Part shown: positions 36,501 to 44,359 of the stretch, piece after piece | How the letters are laid out: each line of letters begins with the position of its first letter | Position numbering within the stretch: the stretch's first letter is position 1 | Source: Hymenobacter aerophilus DSM 13606 | Lineage (GTDB): Bacteria > Bacteroidota > Bacteroidia > Cytophagales > Hymenobacteraceae | Assembly: GCF_000382225.1 (NCBI RefSeq) | Contig: NZ_KB907825.1 | Coordinates: 1-49,678, forward strand | Direction of reading: 5' to 3' | DNA: 49,678 bases | Position numbers and translations under genes: made by a program | The notes under the pieces: generated by a model | The model's database searches: none | What the model saw: only the letters and a program-made list of their open reading frames with translations | Told to the model about the DNA's origin: nothing

Positions 36501-37495
36501 ATTTCCGTATCTGATAGTGGCTCATCGTACCAGACCTGGTTGCGTTGTGAGCAGCGGGCGGAAGCCAGGCTGTTAACGGGCATCCGCTCTTCAAGTAGCG
36601 TCAGAACGCTGGTGCCCGTGGGGGTCTTGTTTTCGGTTATTTCAATGTAGTCGAGGTTGATCCAGCCGTCGTTGGTCCCGCCGTCGTGCTGAAACCGGAT
36701 GGTATTGTTGCCCCCCTGTAATTGCACGTCGATTACTTGACTCGCCCAGGTATTCCAGGAGTTAGTTACCGGAAAAGTAGCGACAACCTTATTGCCGTTT
36801 ACGTAGACTGGCATGGTCCGGTCGGCCCCACCCAAGCCTGAAGCGTAGCGAATCAGGACTGGATAGCGACCAGCGGTGGGTACTGTAATGGAGAAGTTCA
36901 CGTACCGGTTTTGCACGGTAAGATCCCCAATAAAGCCAGTGCCACGGTAACCAGTCCAATTCGTTGCAGTCGGCCTATCGCTCGCCGCGCTTTCGGCTTC
37001 GTAGGCCACTACTTTCGGCAATTGATTCTCGAACACGTGGCCCTGCCCGCTGGCCATCTGGTATTCGCCCGACTCTACTACCCGGCCCACTTCATCGTAA
37101 TTGGAGTAGGAAAAACGACTCTGTTGCTTTTGCAGAGCACTTTGCGAGAAGCGAATGCGGCCGTCGCGAGCGTACACATATTCAGTACGTCCTTCATCGG
37201 TGCTCTCGGTCGCCAGCATCGTGCCGGCCCCACTATAGGTGTTGCGCGTAACGAAGGGGACGCTTCCTTCCGTAACGGCCCCTAGGCTAGGTGGGCGAGC
37301 GGTATTCCACATCCGCACTTCATCAATGGCTCCCTTAAAGAATTGGCTGCAGCATTGCCGGCCACCAATCCAGAATTGGGTGTTGTTAAACAAATAGGGT
37401 AAAACCTCCGAGTCCGTGGCCAAATGGCCCTGTCGCTCGTGATAAGGTGCAAAATCGGCGTAAGCGCATCGGAAACCCGATAGTATTACACGCAC
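33563..37495 (-). CDS. RHS protein with JAMM-like C-terminal toxin tip; N-terminus lost
   Basis: About 1310 residues from a GTG at 37495. The frame is open to a TAA at 37534-37532 with no ATG, so the 5' end is missing. In order: a LamG tail (FWIGGRQCCSQFFKGAIDEV), a CBM6-like sandwich at about 165-300 (YEAESAAS, GGNNTIRFQHDGG), YD/RHS repeats, and the RHS end signature RLYNSRIGRWMSYDPEG near 1040. A variable tip of about 240 residues follows, with AHTHP (H1227, H1229) and RFSDGD (S1238, D1241), the HxHP and SxxD of JAB/MPN metallopeptidases as in some polymorphic toxins. GC drops sharply in the tip. No signal peptide remains, so export is doubtful. Confidence 0.75.
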   Translation of the reverse strand: MRVILSGFRCAYADFAPYHERQGHLATDSEVLPYLFNNTQFWIGGRQCCSQFFKGAIDEVRMWNTARPPSLGAVTEGSVPFVTRNTYSGAGTMLATESTDEGRTEYVYARDGRIRFSQSALQKQQSRFSYSNYDEVGRVVESGEYQMASGQGHVFENQLPKVVAYEAESAASDRPTATNWTGYRGTGFIGDLTVQNRYVNFSITVPTAGRYPVLIRYASGLGGADRTMPVYVNGNKVVATFPVTNSWNTWASQVIDVQLQGGNNTIRFQHDGGTNDGWINLDYIEITENKTPTGTSVLTLLEERMPVNSLASARCSQRNQVWYDEPLSDTEINGRTQDYVLGAVAKTSNGTNTTWYSYDELGRLTWLVQKAFGTGIKSVDYTYDLTGNVLQVAYQKGQADALYHHYAYDADRHLRTVHTSLDGATANQTLQARYFYYLHGPLKRVEVADRLQGIDYAYTVQGWLKSINNSQKSLDPGQDSPTANGTLKDLFGMKLDYFSNDYNSRQLASNSPYISINQNEPRYSGAIRANSWQTAAADKIHAYAYRYDPKGQLLESVYGQLYGGSYFSSESAYGEGNLSYDTHGNILSLRRHDKAGTAVDDFNYEYTANTNKLATVKNQSSQPVLSYEYDVIGQMTRESEAGKGDKYLRYDVTGKVVGVYRDASFVNQLAAYTYNDRGYRSSKVVYSPQGAAQSTTHYVTDAQGNVLGTYEQAAGQALALTERPIYGSSRLGTITRLNKRAGTPDTLDTRYELNDQLGNARVIFHKPVTTRYLATMNPGQAGSEEQQFQNLPATRRQDAARAYDDTYVAAISGIGEGPKKRLAVQKGDTVTFSAQALYFGAPIARPSLLRIAPLATTAAVLVPLPGSPGIGTNGPDGFRTKPNLLGRVALGVSITGLAGKLQERTTVTTALPAQLIRYRFYNENNELKAEGIRYVSGSPEAWQQLQLGFRVPDSGTLELTTLNQSFDYATYFDHIEVEHTSSAIVQEQHQYAFGAPITGLSYAVGNKRYRHGYQGKFAEMDEETGYDSFELRLYNSRIGRWMSYDPEGQFNSPYVGMGNNPVSSVDPDGGFAGGQLTLGQVIKAIGGFGGITKTGVGTLQYFANASSTLGTAFRNGAVGIGGAVARIKGVGDGKYSKETTQGRLYSYSYEKYAYRNMWRNSFGNEGQRRENAAALTDKGVFVFPNIGNTDIYSYLKRSNIKGESNKIFIDVLIKGKVMRLHIRAYAHTHPNGSGTRFSDGDKEKLLNLPVPLFSIGGGPNVNDLQWGNIFIGSNGTGDPGGYKDGEAGRTSDLLDLSTDILLSTQIDKLK

Positions 37496-37651
37496 CTTAA
37501 CGCAATCAAAAGTGGCTAGCGAAAACGAACGTTAAGGCTATCATTCCGGCCACATGCCAGATAACATATTGTCCAACAGGTCGCTAATTAGGAAATCCAG
37601 GCAGTGGTATGCCCGAGTCGGAGGTTTTACCCTATTTGTTTAACAACACCC
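37378..37651. mobile_element. 274-bp segment bounded by 37-bp inverted repeats
   Basis: 37378-37414 and 37615-37651 are inverse copies, matching at 36 of 37 positions, starting GGGTGTTGTTAAACAAATAG; the right end reads GGGGTG outward. Length, G-rich tip and small size are like Tn3-derived miniature elements with 37-38-bp ends. Both flanking genes, RHS on the left and DUF5712 on the right, break at or in the repeats. No 5-bp target duplication is visible. An alternative is an invertible segment; a plus-strand ATG at 37611 would then fuse in frame to the RHS text. Confidence 0.6.
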
Positions 37652-37979
37652 CGTATAGCTCCATCGCGGCGCGGGTAAACTCCTGCAGCTTCTGGGGGTC
37701 GTTACCCAGCAATGCCAGCTGCTCCTGGTCGGGACTGAGCACCAGCGAGTGAAACTTCACGGCGTCTTTGCCCAGCCCTTTGTGGTTGTTGTCGAGTAGC
37801 TGCACCACGTCGTCGGCGCTGAGTCTGCCCGCCGCTTCGGTGCCAAAGAACTCAGCGCCTGACTGGCCGGCCTGCTTGGCTTCCTGCTCCAGGTAGTTGG
37901 TAGCCCGGCGTACCGAGCCGTTGTTGGCGTACACCTTTTTCCCGTGGGTGGCCGGGTTCAGAACCTTGGCGTAAAGCAT
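37632..37979 (-). pseudogene. DUF5712-type mobilization protein, truncated
   Basis: 115 residues from an ATG at 37979: MLYAKVLNPATHGKKVYANN, then RRATNYLEQEAKQAG, EFFGTEAAG and KFHSLVLSPDQEQL. This is the N-terminus of the DUF5712 family found beside BfmA-type proteins in Bacteroidota mobilizable elements, thought to be relaxase-like. Homology runs to about AAMELYG, and the stop at 37632 falls inside the inverted repeat at 37615-37651, so the C-terminal part is lost. Mobilization from this copy alone is doubtful unless the short form works or another relaxase helps. bfmA lies upstream on the same strand. Confidence 0.7.
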
Positions 37980-38074
37980 GGGTTAGTGGAAGGAAAAAAG
38001 AATAAATCAAGCGGCAGTTGGAGCGAAAATAATTACCCAACTCGGCAAAAAATCTGCTGCCCCAGCGATAGAAT

Positions 38075-38114
38075 CTGGCCAGTGCTGGGCGGTAATTTGT
38101 CCAGCACTGGCCAG
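38075..38114. repeat. Strong hairpin between mobilization genes (candidate oriT or operator)
   Basis: CTGGCCAGTGCTGG (38075-38088) and CCAGCACTGGCCAG (38101-38114) are perfect 14-bp arms with a 12-nt loop. A competing stem GTAATTT/GAAATTAC overlaps it. The hairpin lies in the 139-bp gap between bfmA and the DUF5712 gene, where a nic site or a mobilization operator would be expected; it could also attenuate transcription. No T run follows. Confidence 0.55.
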
Positions 38115-38118
38115 GAAA

Positions 38119-38904
38119 TTACGGCTGGGCCGGTGGCGAATCCGGCGCCGGCTTTGGCTTGGGCGGCGGCAGAGCCGAGGCCGGCGCGACCGTAACAACT
38201 GGCCGCTTTGTTCTGGCCCTTTCCGTCAGCTTTAGTCCGTCCAACAGTTCTCTGGATTGTTGCACAACTTTCCTGTCCAACATCTCCGTCAGCTCCTGAT
38301 TAAATTCATTGCGAACGGAAAGTGGCACCTTAGAATCTGGTACCAACTCTCCCATAAGTTTTAATAACTCAGCCGTCATTCTGCGAGCCATCAACCCATT
38401 TGCTGAGCCACCAAGCACGCGCTCCATGAGCGGCCAAAGCAGCTGCGACTCGGTGGCGGCCAGCTTGCCCAGCAGGTTTTCCTCAATGGCTTCCAGGTAC
38501 AAATTCGTAGCCGACTGCTGCGTGGCCAGGTGCGTGTACAGGTTCTTTTCCAGCGTGCGCCACATACCCACTACCCGGTTGCCAATGTCAGCACTTTGCT
38601 TGCGGGCCGTCTCCTGCATCTCTCCCACTTTCGTCGTAAGCATTGCCAGCTTTTCCGTTACCTCCGCAAGCCCTGACCCAGCTGTTTCTACTGTAGGGTC
38701 AACGCCTAATTCTGAAAAATACAGGATTGCTGCGCTGGCAAAAGCTCCCTTACTGACATTGTGTTTAGTAGCTGCAGTTCCTAGCTGGGCATAGGCTACG
38801 TCATCTAAACCAACGGCCCTGCCCTGTCCACGGGTAACCTTGCGACCGATTTTCGTTTCTGGCTTTCGCCGTGCTGCTTTAGCGGGCTGTGTTGGCTGTT
38901 TCAT
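38119..38904 (-). CDS. bfmA: BfmA/BtgA-family mobilization protein
   Basis: 261 residues. A basic N-terminus (KAARRKPETKIGRKVTRGQG) is followed by a segment like those of small mobilization DNA-binding proteins (VGLDDVAYAQLGTAATKHNVSKGAFASAAILYF), then coiled-coil-like helices at 80-150 and a Pro-rich tail (PPPKPKPAPDSPP). Family members bind oriT DNA and help the relaxase during mobilization. It is directly upstream of the truncated DUF5712 gene, the usual order. The ATG at 38904 is preceded by AT-rich DNA suited to a promoter. Confidence 0.75.
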   Translation of the reverse strand: MKQPTQPAKAARRKPETKIGRKVTRGQGRAVGLDDVAYAQLGTAATKHNVSKGAFASAAILYFSELGVDPTVETAGSGLAEVTEKLAMLTTKVGEMQETARKQSADIGNRVVGMWRTLEKNLYTHLATQQSATNLYLEAIEENLLGKLAATESQLLWPLMERVLGGSANGLMARRMTAELLKLMGELVPDSKVPLSVRNEFNQELTEMLDRKVVQQSRELLDGLKLTERARTKRPVVTVAPASALPPPKPKPAPDSPPAQP

Positions 38905-39146
38905 GGGGCCATATTAATGGTTTATATATTGACAATCACTTATTTAACTTCAAAAATTAAACTATCTTGTAACTAATTGATAAATGCGCCAATAGAACGG
39001 CAATAAAACAAGCTACATTAATGCTTTACACCTTAACAATCAGACACTTATTTCATATAATTAAACACTAACTATGTTAGTGTCTGGTAATCAGCGCGAT
39101 AGCGCGGGCGGTAGCCCCTCCTCCTGCTAACTACGACTACTGCTTC
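38905..39146. promoter_or_regulatory. AT-rich upstream region of bfmA with inverted repeats
   Basis: No gene. CAGACACT (39041-39048) and AGTGTCTG (39079-39086) are inverse copies. Inside them ACACTAA-CTATG-TTAGTGT (39065-39083) forms a compact hairpin. These dyads could be operators for bfmA or an end signal for the long gene-poor stretch that follows. Confidence 0.4.
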
Positions 39147-41825
39147 GTGAATCCGGTACTAGGCTGCTACCCACCCTTAATCGTAAGGTATGGGATGGAC
39201 TCGGAATCGTTGCTATGTTGCCCGTTGTTTTGCTTCTGGGACTCTTGGGCTACTCTTGGCTACTTCAGCTACCCTCGGCCCCCTCCGCTGCTCTCCTACC
39301 ACTTCGTTTGCCGGCTCTCCTATCGCTGGCTATCCTCCGCACCTGTATGCCAGCCTTACCTCCTTCCAGCTACCTCTATTCGCCTTGCCTATCCTTCTCC
39401 TGACCTTGCCCTCACTGCCCCCGTCTTGGGCTTCTGCTGCTCCTGTTTTATGGCTGCTCACGCTGACCTGACCTGCTACCCAAACCAGTCATCATTACCG
39501 ACTCTCTCGCACGGTTTCCAATCAGCAAAACGCCGGCCTGCTTTCAACTTTCCCCTACTGAACTCCGCTCATTTTCCAGTTGCACAACTCGTCTCTAGTC
39601 GACAACCACGCGCCTTGTTTTCAGCCCGCGTTTAAGCTCTGCCCCTCACGTTGGTTCGGGAAAATCAAATAGCCAGTGGGATAAGAAAGCATCCGATTTT
39701 CAGGCTTCGGTTGCATTGAGGATGCCCTTGCCGCCCTAGCTTCTATCGCACCCTCGGGTCCAGCCCACTCCTTTCTTCGGGCAAAAGAACTACCTCGCCC
39801 ACCGTTCGTTTTTCCACTCACGAACGGACGTACCCAACTCTAAGACTAGCGCCGAAAATCCTGACGCCGAATTCGTGATTCCGCAAAAAGTGAATCATCA
39901 AAAGCGGCTGATGTTGCTTACGCTTTACCCGAGCATACAAAGCATTTACTCAGTTGGGTTGAAGTAGCAGAAGCGCCTAAAGTCAATTGATTTCGCCCCA
40001 CCAGTTCGTTCGTCCAGCCATCAGCACACTACTCGCTCACCCTAAGGAAAGTTATCAGTAAACGATGCACCCGCCCCTCAGCTGGCCGCCTCGACCAAAG
40101 CAGGAAAATCAAGTGAGCATGAGGTAAACAAGCAACAGCTCCCTGCCTCCTTTCTTGCGCCCCTCAGCCACCCCAGCTACCTTCCCGACGCTGCGTAACC
40201 CCTGCTCCAACGGCGGCTGGTTATTGTCTGCTTGCCCTTCCGTGGGGAAGCACGAAGCATTGTCCACTGTCCTTTCTTTTCCCGCTTACATAGACACACC
40301 TGACTTCTACCTTAACGTCGAACAGGTCGGTGTAGCCAGCCATCGGCTCGATTGGAGCGAGGGCGATGTTCGGCCCCGCTGACGCTCCTCCGTCTGCCCA
40401 GGTCGGGTAGCTACACGACGTTGCTCAGGCACTTCAGTTTTGATAAGCGGGTTCAGCACCGGAGTCGGGTAAGTGACCAAAGGCGCTGCTCCTTTTCACA
40501 AACCCGGGCACTTCTCCCCGCTCGTTCTTGCCGTGCTGAAATGGCTCGCGGCCTTCTGCCAGCCGCTACGCAAGGTGCCCAAGCTTTCGCACGGCTTACC
40601 CCTCCCACGCCGGTCGCAATGGTCACGCCGCGTAGGCTACTCCGCGCTCGGCCAAGCACCTGCTTGACGACCTGGCGTTTGGCCTCCCCCGCCCGCTCGG
40701 CGACGCGTTCAATCAGCAGAATGGCTCCCGGTTCGAGCCTACAGACCACCGCTTTCTTTGGGTTATGCTCTTTGCATGGCGTCGTGCTATGCGCACAGCG
40801 CGCTTTTCTTTTTGTGCGTCGCAGCTCAACCTGAGTACAGGTTATTGCACCAGTTGCTGGTTCATTGCTTGGCTTTCTGCGTGGCTACTGGCGGTCTTTT
40901 ATCCCATCCGTTCTGCTAAACGCCACGTGGGCTGCACGAGACGACGGACGATGGGAAGTGCCTGGTCATCTCATCGGCTGCCCCACCCTTTCGTCAGGTG
41001 GATGCTTCTCAAGCAGGGGCAGGCGGGCACTACCTAGAACAGGACTGCGAGCAACTCCAGCAGCGGCACCAGGCGGCCTGATGCCATGGCTCTCACCCAG
41101 GCCAGGACCAGGGCCCGCACGGTATCAGGCAGGCGGATAGCGGCGTAGGTCAGGTACGCCCCGAGGCTACCCACCACGCGGGCTATCACCAACTAAGTAG
41201 CGGTTCGCGCTCCCGCCTCTACCAGGCCCTCGAACAGGCCCGTTAACCTGGCAAAATGAGGCGTCGGTATGGCGGCAGGTTCAGTAATAGGAATTGCGCT
41301 ACTCGCTGACGGGCTTCTCCCCGACCGACCAGTTCCTACTGCCCTGGCAATGGCTAATGGCCGGCTGCTTTGCCTGCCCTGCTGGCGGCTCATCAGATGG
41401 GGGGCATGGCAACGGTGACGCAACCTGTTAACCCGCCCTGAAAAGTGTTTTTTCGGCTGACTACCGGTGGGCTCCTGCTTCCCTGGTACGGATTGTTGCC
41501 TTCCTGCTGCTCCTCACTGTCAGGGTGTGAGCGCAGCAGTAGTAGCCTTAGCTGAAAGGGCGGTCCAAACGGCGCTTGGAGCCCATATGCGCGCTTCCAA
41601 ACTGGGCAATGAGAGCCAAAAACGGCCCTTTTGGCTTATCAGCGAGCGTATCGTTCGCTCAGCCGCTGATGTAGCCAGTAAGCAGTACCCGGAATGGCTT
41701 CACCCACTCACCGGACCGTTTAGACTCTTCTACTGGCTTTCCGGTACGCAAGGGGAACCAACCAACTGCTACAATGCGCCGGTTGGACCGCCCTGTTAAC
41801 TACCACCCGTAAGCGAGCGCCCGGC
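39147..41825. other. 2.7-kb gene-poor, pyrimidine-rich plasmid region
   Basis: Several reading frames up to 162 codons exist, but they overlap in all frames, have odd composition (Leu/Ser/Pro runs) and show no motif, so I call none. The plus strand is strongly pyrimidine-rich: 46 purines in the 180 bases 39241-39420. A hairpin CCGTTCGT/ACGAACGG lies at 39802-39827 and a MITE-like pair at 41558-41793. At about 41437 CCCGCCCTGAAAAGTGTT resembles the IS3-family end at 49409. The stretch lies between mobilization and replication genes, so a transfer leading region, origin-related DNA or long decayed DNA are all possible. Confidence 0.5.
41558..41793. mobile_element. MITE-like 236-bp segment
   Basis: GGGCGGTCCAAACGGCGC (41558-41575) is matched in inverse by GCGCCGGTTGGACCGCCC (41776-41793) at 17 of 18 positions. 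No coding frame with a known domain lies between. No target duplication could be recognised, so an element is likely but not proven. Confidence 0.5.
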
Positions 41826-42170
41826 TTATCGGCGCTTGGTTTTGAGCAGGCCCAGTTCGTTGCGAAGGCTGACCTGATGAAAGATATCGGCGATGAGTTG
41901 ATCGGGCGTTATGCCCAGCTCGCTGGCCAGCCCGAAAATGCTGGCCAGCGAGAGCAGTTCCGGCTTCGCCCTGGCCACCTTGATGGTTTCAGCAGCCATG
42001 CCCATGCTGCGCGCCAGTTCGCGCACGCGTACGCCCTGGCTGCCATCGGCCCGATCGAAGGAAGAAATCCATTCTTCTACCGTCCGGCCCGAAGGCTTTG
42101 GCGGGCGCTTCTTGGGGGTGACTTTGGCCGGCTGTGGGCGGTTGTCTGGGGGGATGGAATCGGAACTCAT
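41826..42170 (-). CDS. Small plasmid protein, paralogue of the next gene's N-terminal domain
   Basis: 114 residues from the ATG at 42170; an upstream ATG at 42242 adds a Pro/Asn/Ser-rich stretch that looks non-coding. Its domain (about 27-100: SGRTVEEWISSF, VRVRELARSMGMAAETIKVARA, LASIFGLASELGITPDQL) matches the N-terminal domain of the neighbouring 374-residue protein segment by segment, including LASxFGLAxxxGIxPxQLxAD. That last pattern is like the end of XRE-type helix-turn-helix domains, so DNA binding is likely. Basic tail KTKRR. Possibly a truncated duplicate acting as a competitor or repressor. Confidence 0.6.
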   Translation of the reverse strand: MSSDSIPPDNRPQPAKVTPKKRPPKPSGRTVEEWISSFDRADGSQGVRVRELARSMGMAAETIKVARAKPELLSLASIFGLASELGITPDQLIADIFHQVSLRNELGLLKTKRR

Positions 42171-42292
42171 GTGGCTGGAGTGGGGTAAGTTGGCTGGTGG
42201 GTTTCGGCTATTTGAATGGCCGTCAGGCAGTGTATGGCCCATGGGGCGACTAGGGGGCAGCTGCGGAAGCGGGCTGGGTAGCCGGGCATTGG

Positions 42293-43414
42293 CTATGGCC
42301 TGGCGGGCTGAGTTGGGGTAGGTGTCCGGGCAAAACTGCCCGGCCCGCCAGGGGCCCCGCGTAGCCGGCAGATGCGGTCCATCACGGCGGGGGAGCCTGG
42401 TAGCAGCTCGACCGGCCGGGGCTCGGCTCCGCTGTTCAGGGTCGCTATATTCTCCCCGAAGGCGGCCAACACATCCTCCTCGGTCGGATGGCCGCTGGCC
42501 AGCCGGAAAATGAGCTCGCGCACCCGGCCACCGTAGGCCGCAGGCTGTTGCTCCAGCTCAGCCAGTGCCAGCACGGCCCAGCACGCATACTTAGCCAGGC
42601 GGCGGGCCATCAACCCTGATGCCGCCGTGTGGATGGTCATTTCCAGGGGGGCCAGCTCTTCGGTGCAGGCCAGGCGCTGGAGCAGTTGCTGCAGGGCCAA
42701 TTGATCCAGCGTCACCTGTGGCTCGTCTTCACCTTCCACCCACAGCGGCGGCTGCAGGGCATCCAGTGCCTTGGCCCAGCGCAACCACGGCAGGGTCGGA
42801 AAATAGGCGCTTAACTCCTGCTGCACGCTGACCAGGGCGCGTGAGCGTTGTGGGAACGTGGCGTCGGCATAGGCGACTGCACGAACCGGGCGGGCGGCAA
42901 AACTGGTGGCGGACGGGTCCGGCTGGGGCTCATTACCCAGCGCGGGTGAGCCAGCAACCACTTCTGCCTCCTCGATCAAGGCCGGAGGGAGGGCTGTTTG
43001 CGGCGCCATGGCCTCGCTTGCTGCCTTGTCCGGGGACGGCCAAGGGGTAGCTGGGCGGGCACGCTGCTTGCGCGGTTCAGGGGCCGCGGGTGGGTGGGTG
43101 CTCTGGCGTTGCTGGCCGACCTGGTGAAAGACGTCGGCCACGAGTTGGCCGGGTGGTATGCCCATGCGTTTGGCCAGCCCAAACAAGCTCGCCAGCGTGA
43201 GGCAATCAGGCTGGATTCGGGCCACCTTGAGCTTTTCAGTGCCGATGTGTAGGGCGGCGGTGAGCTCGCGTACGGGCAGTCCTGGTTCACCATCAGGGCG
43301 GATATGACTGGCGATTATCGCCTGTAGCGTGCGGCCCGTAGGCCTAGGCAGGCAGTGCAAAGGGACCTTTTTGCCCTCGTTCCCGTCGCTGTCTGGAGTC
43401 AAATTTGAACGCAT
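42293..43414 (-). CDS. Plasmid protein with XRE-like N-terminal domain
   Basis: About 373 residues from the ATG at 43414; a TTG two codons earlier is less likely. Residues 25-100 form the domain shared with the 41826-42170 protein (TGRTLQAIIASH, LPVRELTAALHIGTEKLKVARI, LASLFGLAKRMGIPPGQL). A Pro/Ala-rich linker follows (about 105-175), then a helical C-terminal domain (LDQLALQQLLQRLACTEELAPLEM, ASGLMARRLAKYACWAVLALAE). ASGLMARRLAKY resembles NGLMARRMTAEL in BfmA, which hints that the C-terminus relates to mobilization proteins. Divergent from the small XRE gene at 43569. Function unknown; a plasmid maintenance or mobilization regulator is a guess. Confidence 0.6.
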   Translation of the reverse strand: MRSNLTPDSDGNEGKKVPLHCLPRPTGRTLQAIIASHIRPDGEPGLPVRELTAALHIGTEKLKVARIQPDCLTLASLFGLAKRMGIPPGQLVADVFHQVGQQRQSTHPPAAPEPRKQRARPATPWPSPDKAASEAMAPQTALPPALIEEAEVVAGSPALGNEPQPDPSATSFAARPVRAVAYADATFPQRSRALVSVQQELSAYFPTLPWLRWAKALDALQPPLWVEGEDEPQVTLDQLALQQLLQRLACTEELAPLEMTIHTAASGLMARRLAKYACWAVLALAELEQQPAAYGGRVRELIFRLASGHPTEEDVLAAFGENIATLNSGAEPRPVELLPGSPAVMDRICRLRGAPGGPGSFARTPTPTQPARP

Positions 43415-43568
43415 ATTCAAGTGTATAATCAGGGCTCATGGCCACGTTTTAGAGATTTTTTCTTCTAAAGAGTGGATGCTTAGGCAAGGGGATTTATAAT
43501 CTCAAGGCTAAGATAATGACAAATATGTAATTGACAAGCAGACACAAGCCCCTGACCTTGCGGAAAGC

Positions 43569-43787
43569 ATGCAGGAGGCCTCAAGTGATAGTGTTATTCG
43601 CACCTTAGTGCAACGCTTACAGCAAGTAAGGTTGTCTCGTAACTTATCTCAACAAGAGGTTTACGATGCCACCGGAATACACATTGGTCGATTAGAAGCA
43701 AAGCCAGTAAACGTAACCATGCGGACACTCATCATTTTGTGCCGTTATTACGACGTACAATTGGCTCCATTATTTGCAGGTTTATAG
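43569..43787 (+). CDS. Small XRE-family helix-turn-helix regulator
   Basis: 72 residues, nearly all a Cro/C1-type helix-turn-helix: LVQRLQQVRLSRNLSQQEVYDATGIH, then MRTLIILCRYYDVQLAPLF. It matches the short stand-alone XRE proteins that control plasmid or toxin genes. It is divergent from the 42293-43414 gene across 154 bp and lies upstream of the replication region, so control of copy number or of its neighbour is plausible. A hairpin at 43796-43831 directly after its stop may terminate it. Confidence 0.75.
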   Translation: MQEASSDSVIRTLVQRLQQVRLSRNLSQQEVYDATGIHIGRLEAKPVNVTMRTLIILCRYYDVQLAPLFAGL

Positions 43788-43795
43788 TTCCTGCG

Positions 43796-43831
43796 TCAGA
43801 TAATTGGCTTTTTTAACATCCAACTATCTGA
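43796..43831. terminator. Hairpin after the XRE gene
   Basis: TCAGATAATTGG (43796-43807) pairs with CCAACTATCTGA (43820-43831), 12-bp arms with one mismatch and a T-rich 12-nt loop, starting 8 bp after the stop codon. The position suits a terminator, although the T run lies in the loop rather than after the stem. Confidence 0.5.
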
Positions 43832-43890
43832 TACAAGTTTGTAGCTGTGTGTAGCCCCTCACTGTCATTTAATTTCTTCGATAGAAAGGA

Positions 43891-43928
43891 GAGGCGCGGT
43901 ATCATGTACATACATGATTCCGCGCCTC
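43891..43928. repeat. 38-bp GC-rich palindrome upstream of the replication origin
   Basis: GAGGCGCGG and CCGCGCCTC are outer arms; ATCATGTA and TACATGAT are inner arms around a 2-nt centre, with a single T-T mismatch. No T run follows, so a simple terminator is unlikely. It is about 255 bp before the iterons and could be a replication or dimer-resolution structure. 43929-44182 is AT-rich with no supported gene; 44080-44180 is the best candidate for a DNA unwinding element. Confidence 0.5.
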
Positions 43929-44182
43929 GGTGCCAACTATCCCAGAACGAGCAGTTTGGTAGGATCCAAACTAAGCTTGACACTCATTTGGTCTTTAATT
44001 ACGGCTTGGATGTCCAATACTTGTCAAGGATACTCCTCGTCTTGCTGATGCGCTTGATAGCAATCTTTAAAAAAACTCAATTCTAAAAAAAATGAACCCT
44101 ATTCAATTATTAAACAATTGATCTATTAACAATTAAGATCACTTTAACTATTTGATTTTCAAATGTTTACAAGCTCGAAACA

Positions 44183-44292
44183 GGCACGAAGTACCTTTGA
44201 GATAGGCACGAAGTACCTTTGAGATAGGCACGAAGTACCTTTGAGATAGGCACAAAGTACCTTTGAGATAGGAACGAAGTACCTTTGAGATA
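44183..44292. repeat. Five tandem 22-bp iterons (replication origin)
   Basis: Five head-to-tail units start at 44183, 44205, 44227, 44249 and 44271, each 22 bp, beginning GGCACGAAGTACC and ending TTTGAGATA. Unit 4 has CACAAAG and unit 5 GGAACG; the rest are identical. A 22-bp period, two helical turns, directly upstream of a Rep_3 gene is the classic iteron origin bound by the initiator. AT-rich DNA lies on both sides (44080-44180 and 44293-44340). Confidence 0.92.
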
Positions 44293-44359
44293 ATAATAAA
44301 TAATATCTCGCTTACTATCTCAAAATATCATACATTAGCGTCTGCTAAAACAGCTTGCT

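Noticed and set aside
39147..39635. 162-codon plus-strand frame and its overlapping frames
   Set aside because: Composition follows the pyrimidine skew in every frame; no motif and no convincing start.
40453..40749. 98-codon minus-strand frame (IERVAERAGEAKRQVVKQV)
   Set aside because: It looks helical in part, but overlaps equally long plus-strand frames in skewed DNA, has no known domain and no operon context. Kept as non-coding.
43847..44086. 79-codon frame before the iterons
   Set aside because: Runs through the 38-bp palindrome and AT-rich origin DNA; no motif.
44183..44292. Repeat array that could be taken for a CRISPR
   Set aside because: Units are head-to-tail without spacers, 22 bp, and directly precede a Rep_3 gene: iterons.
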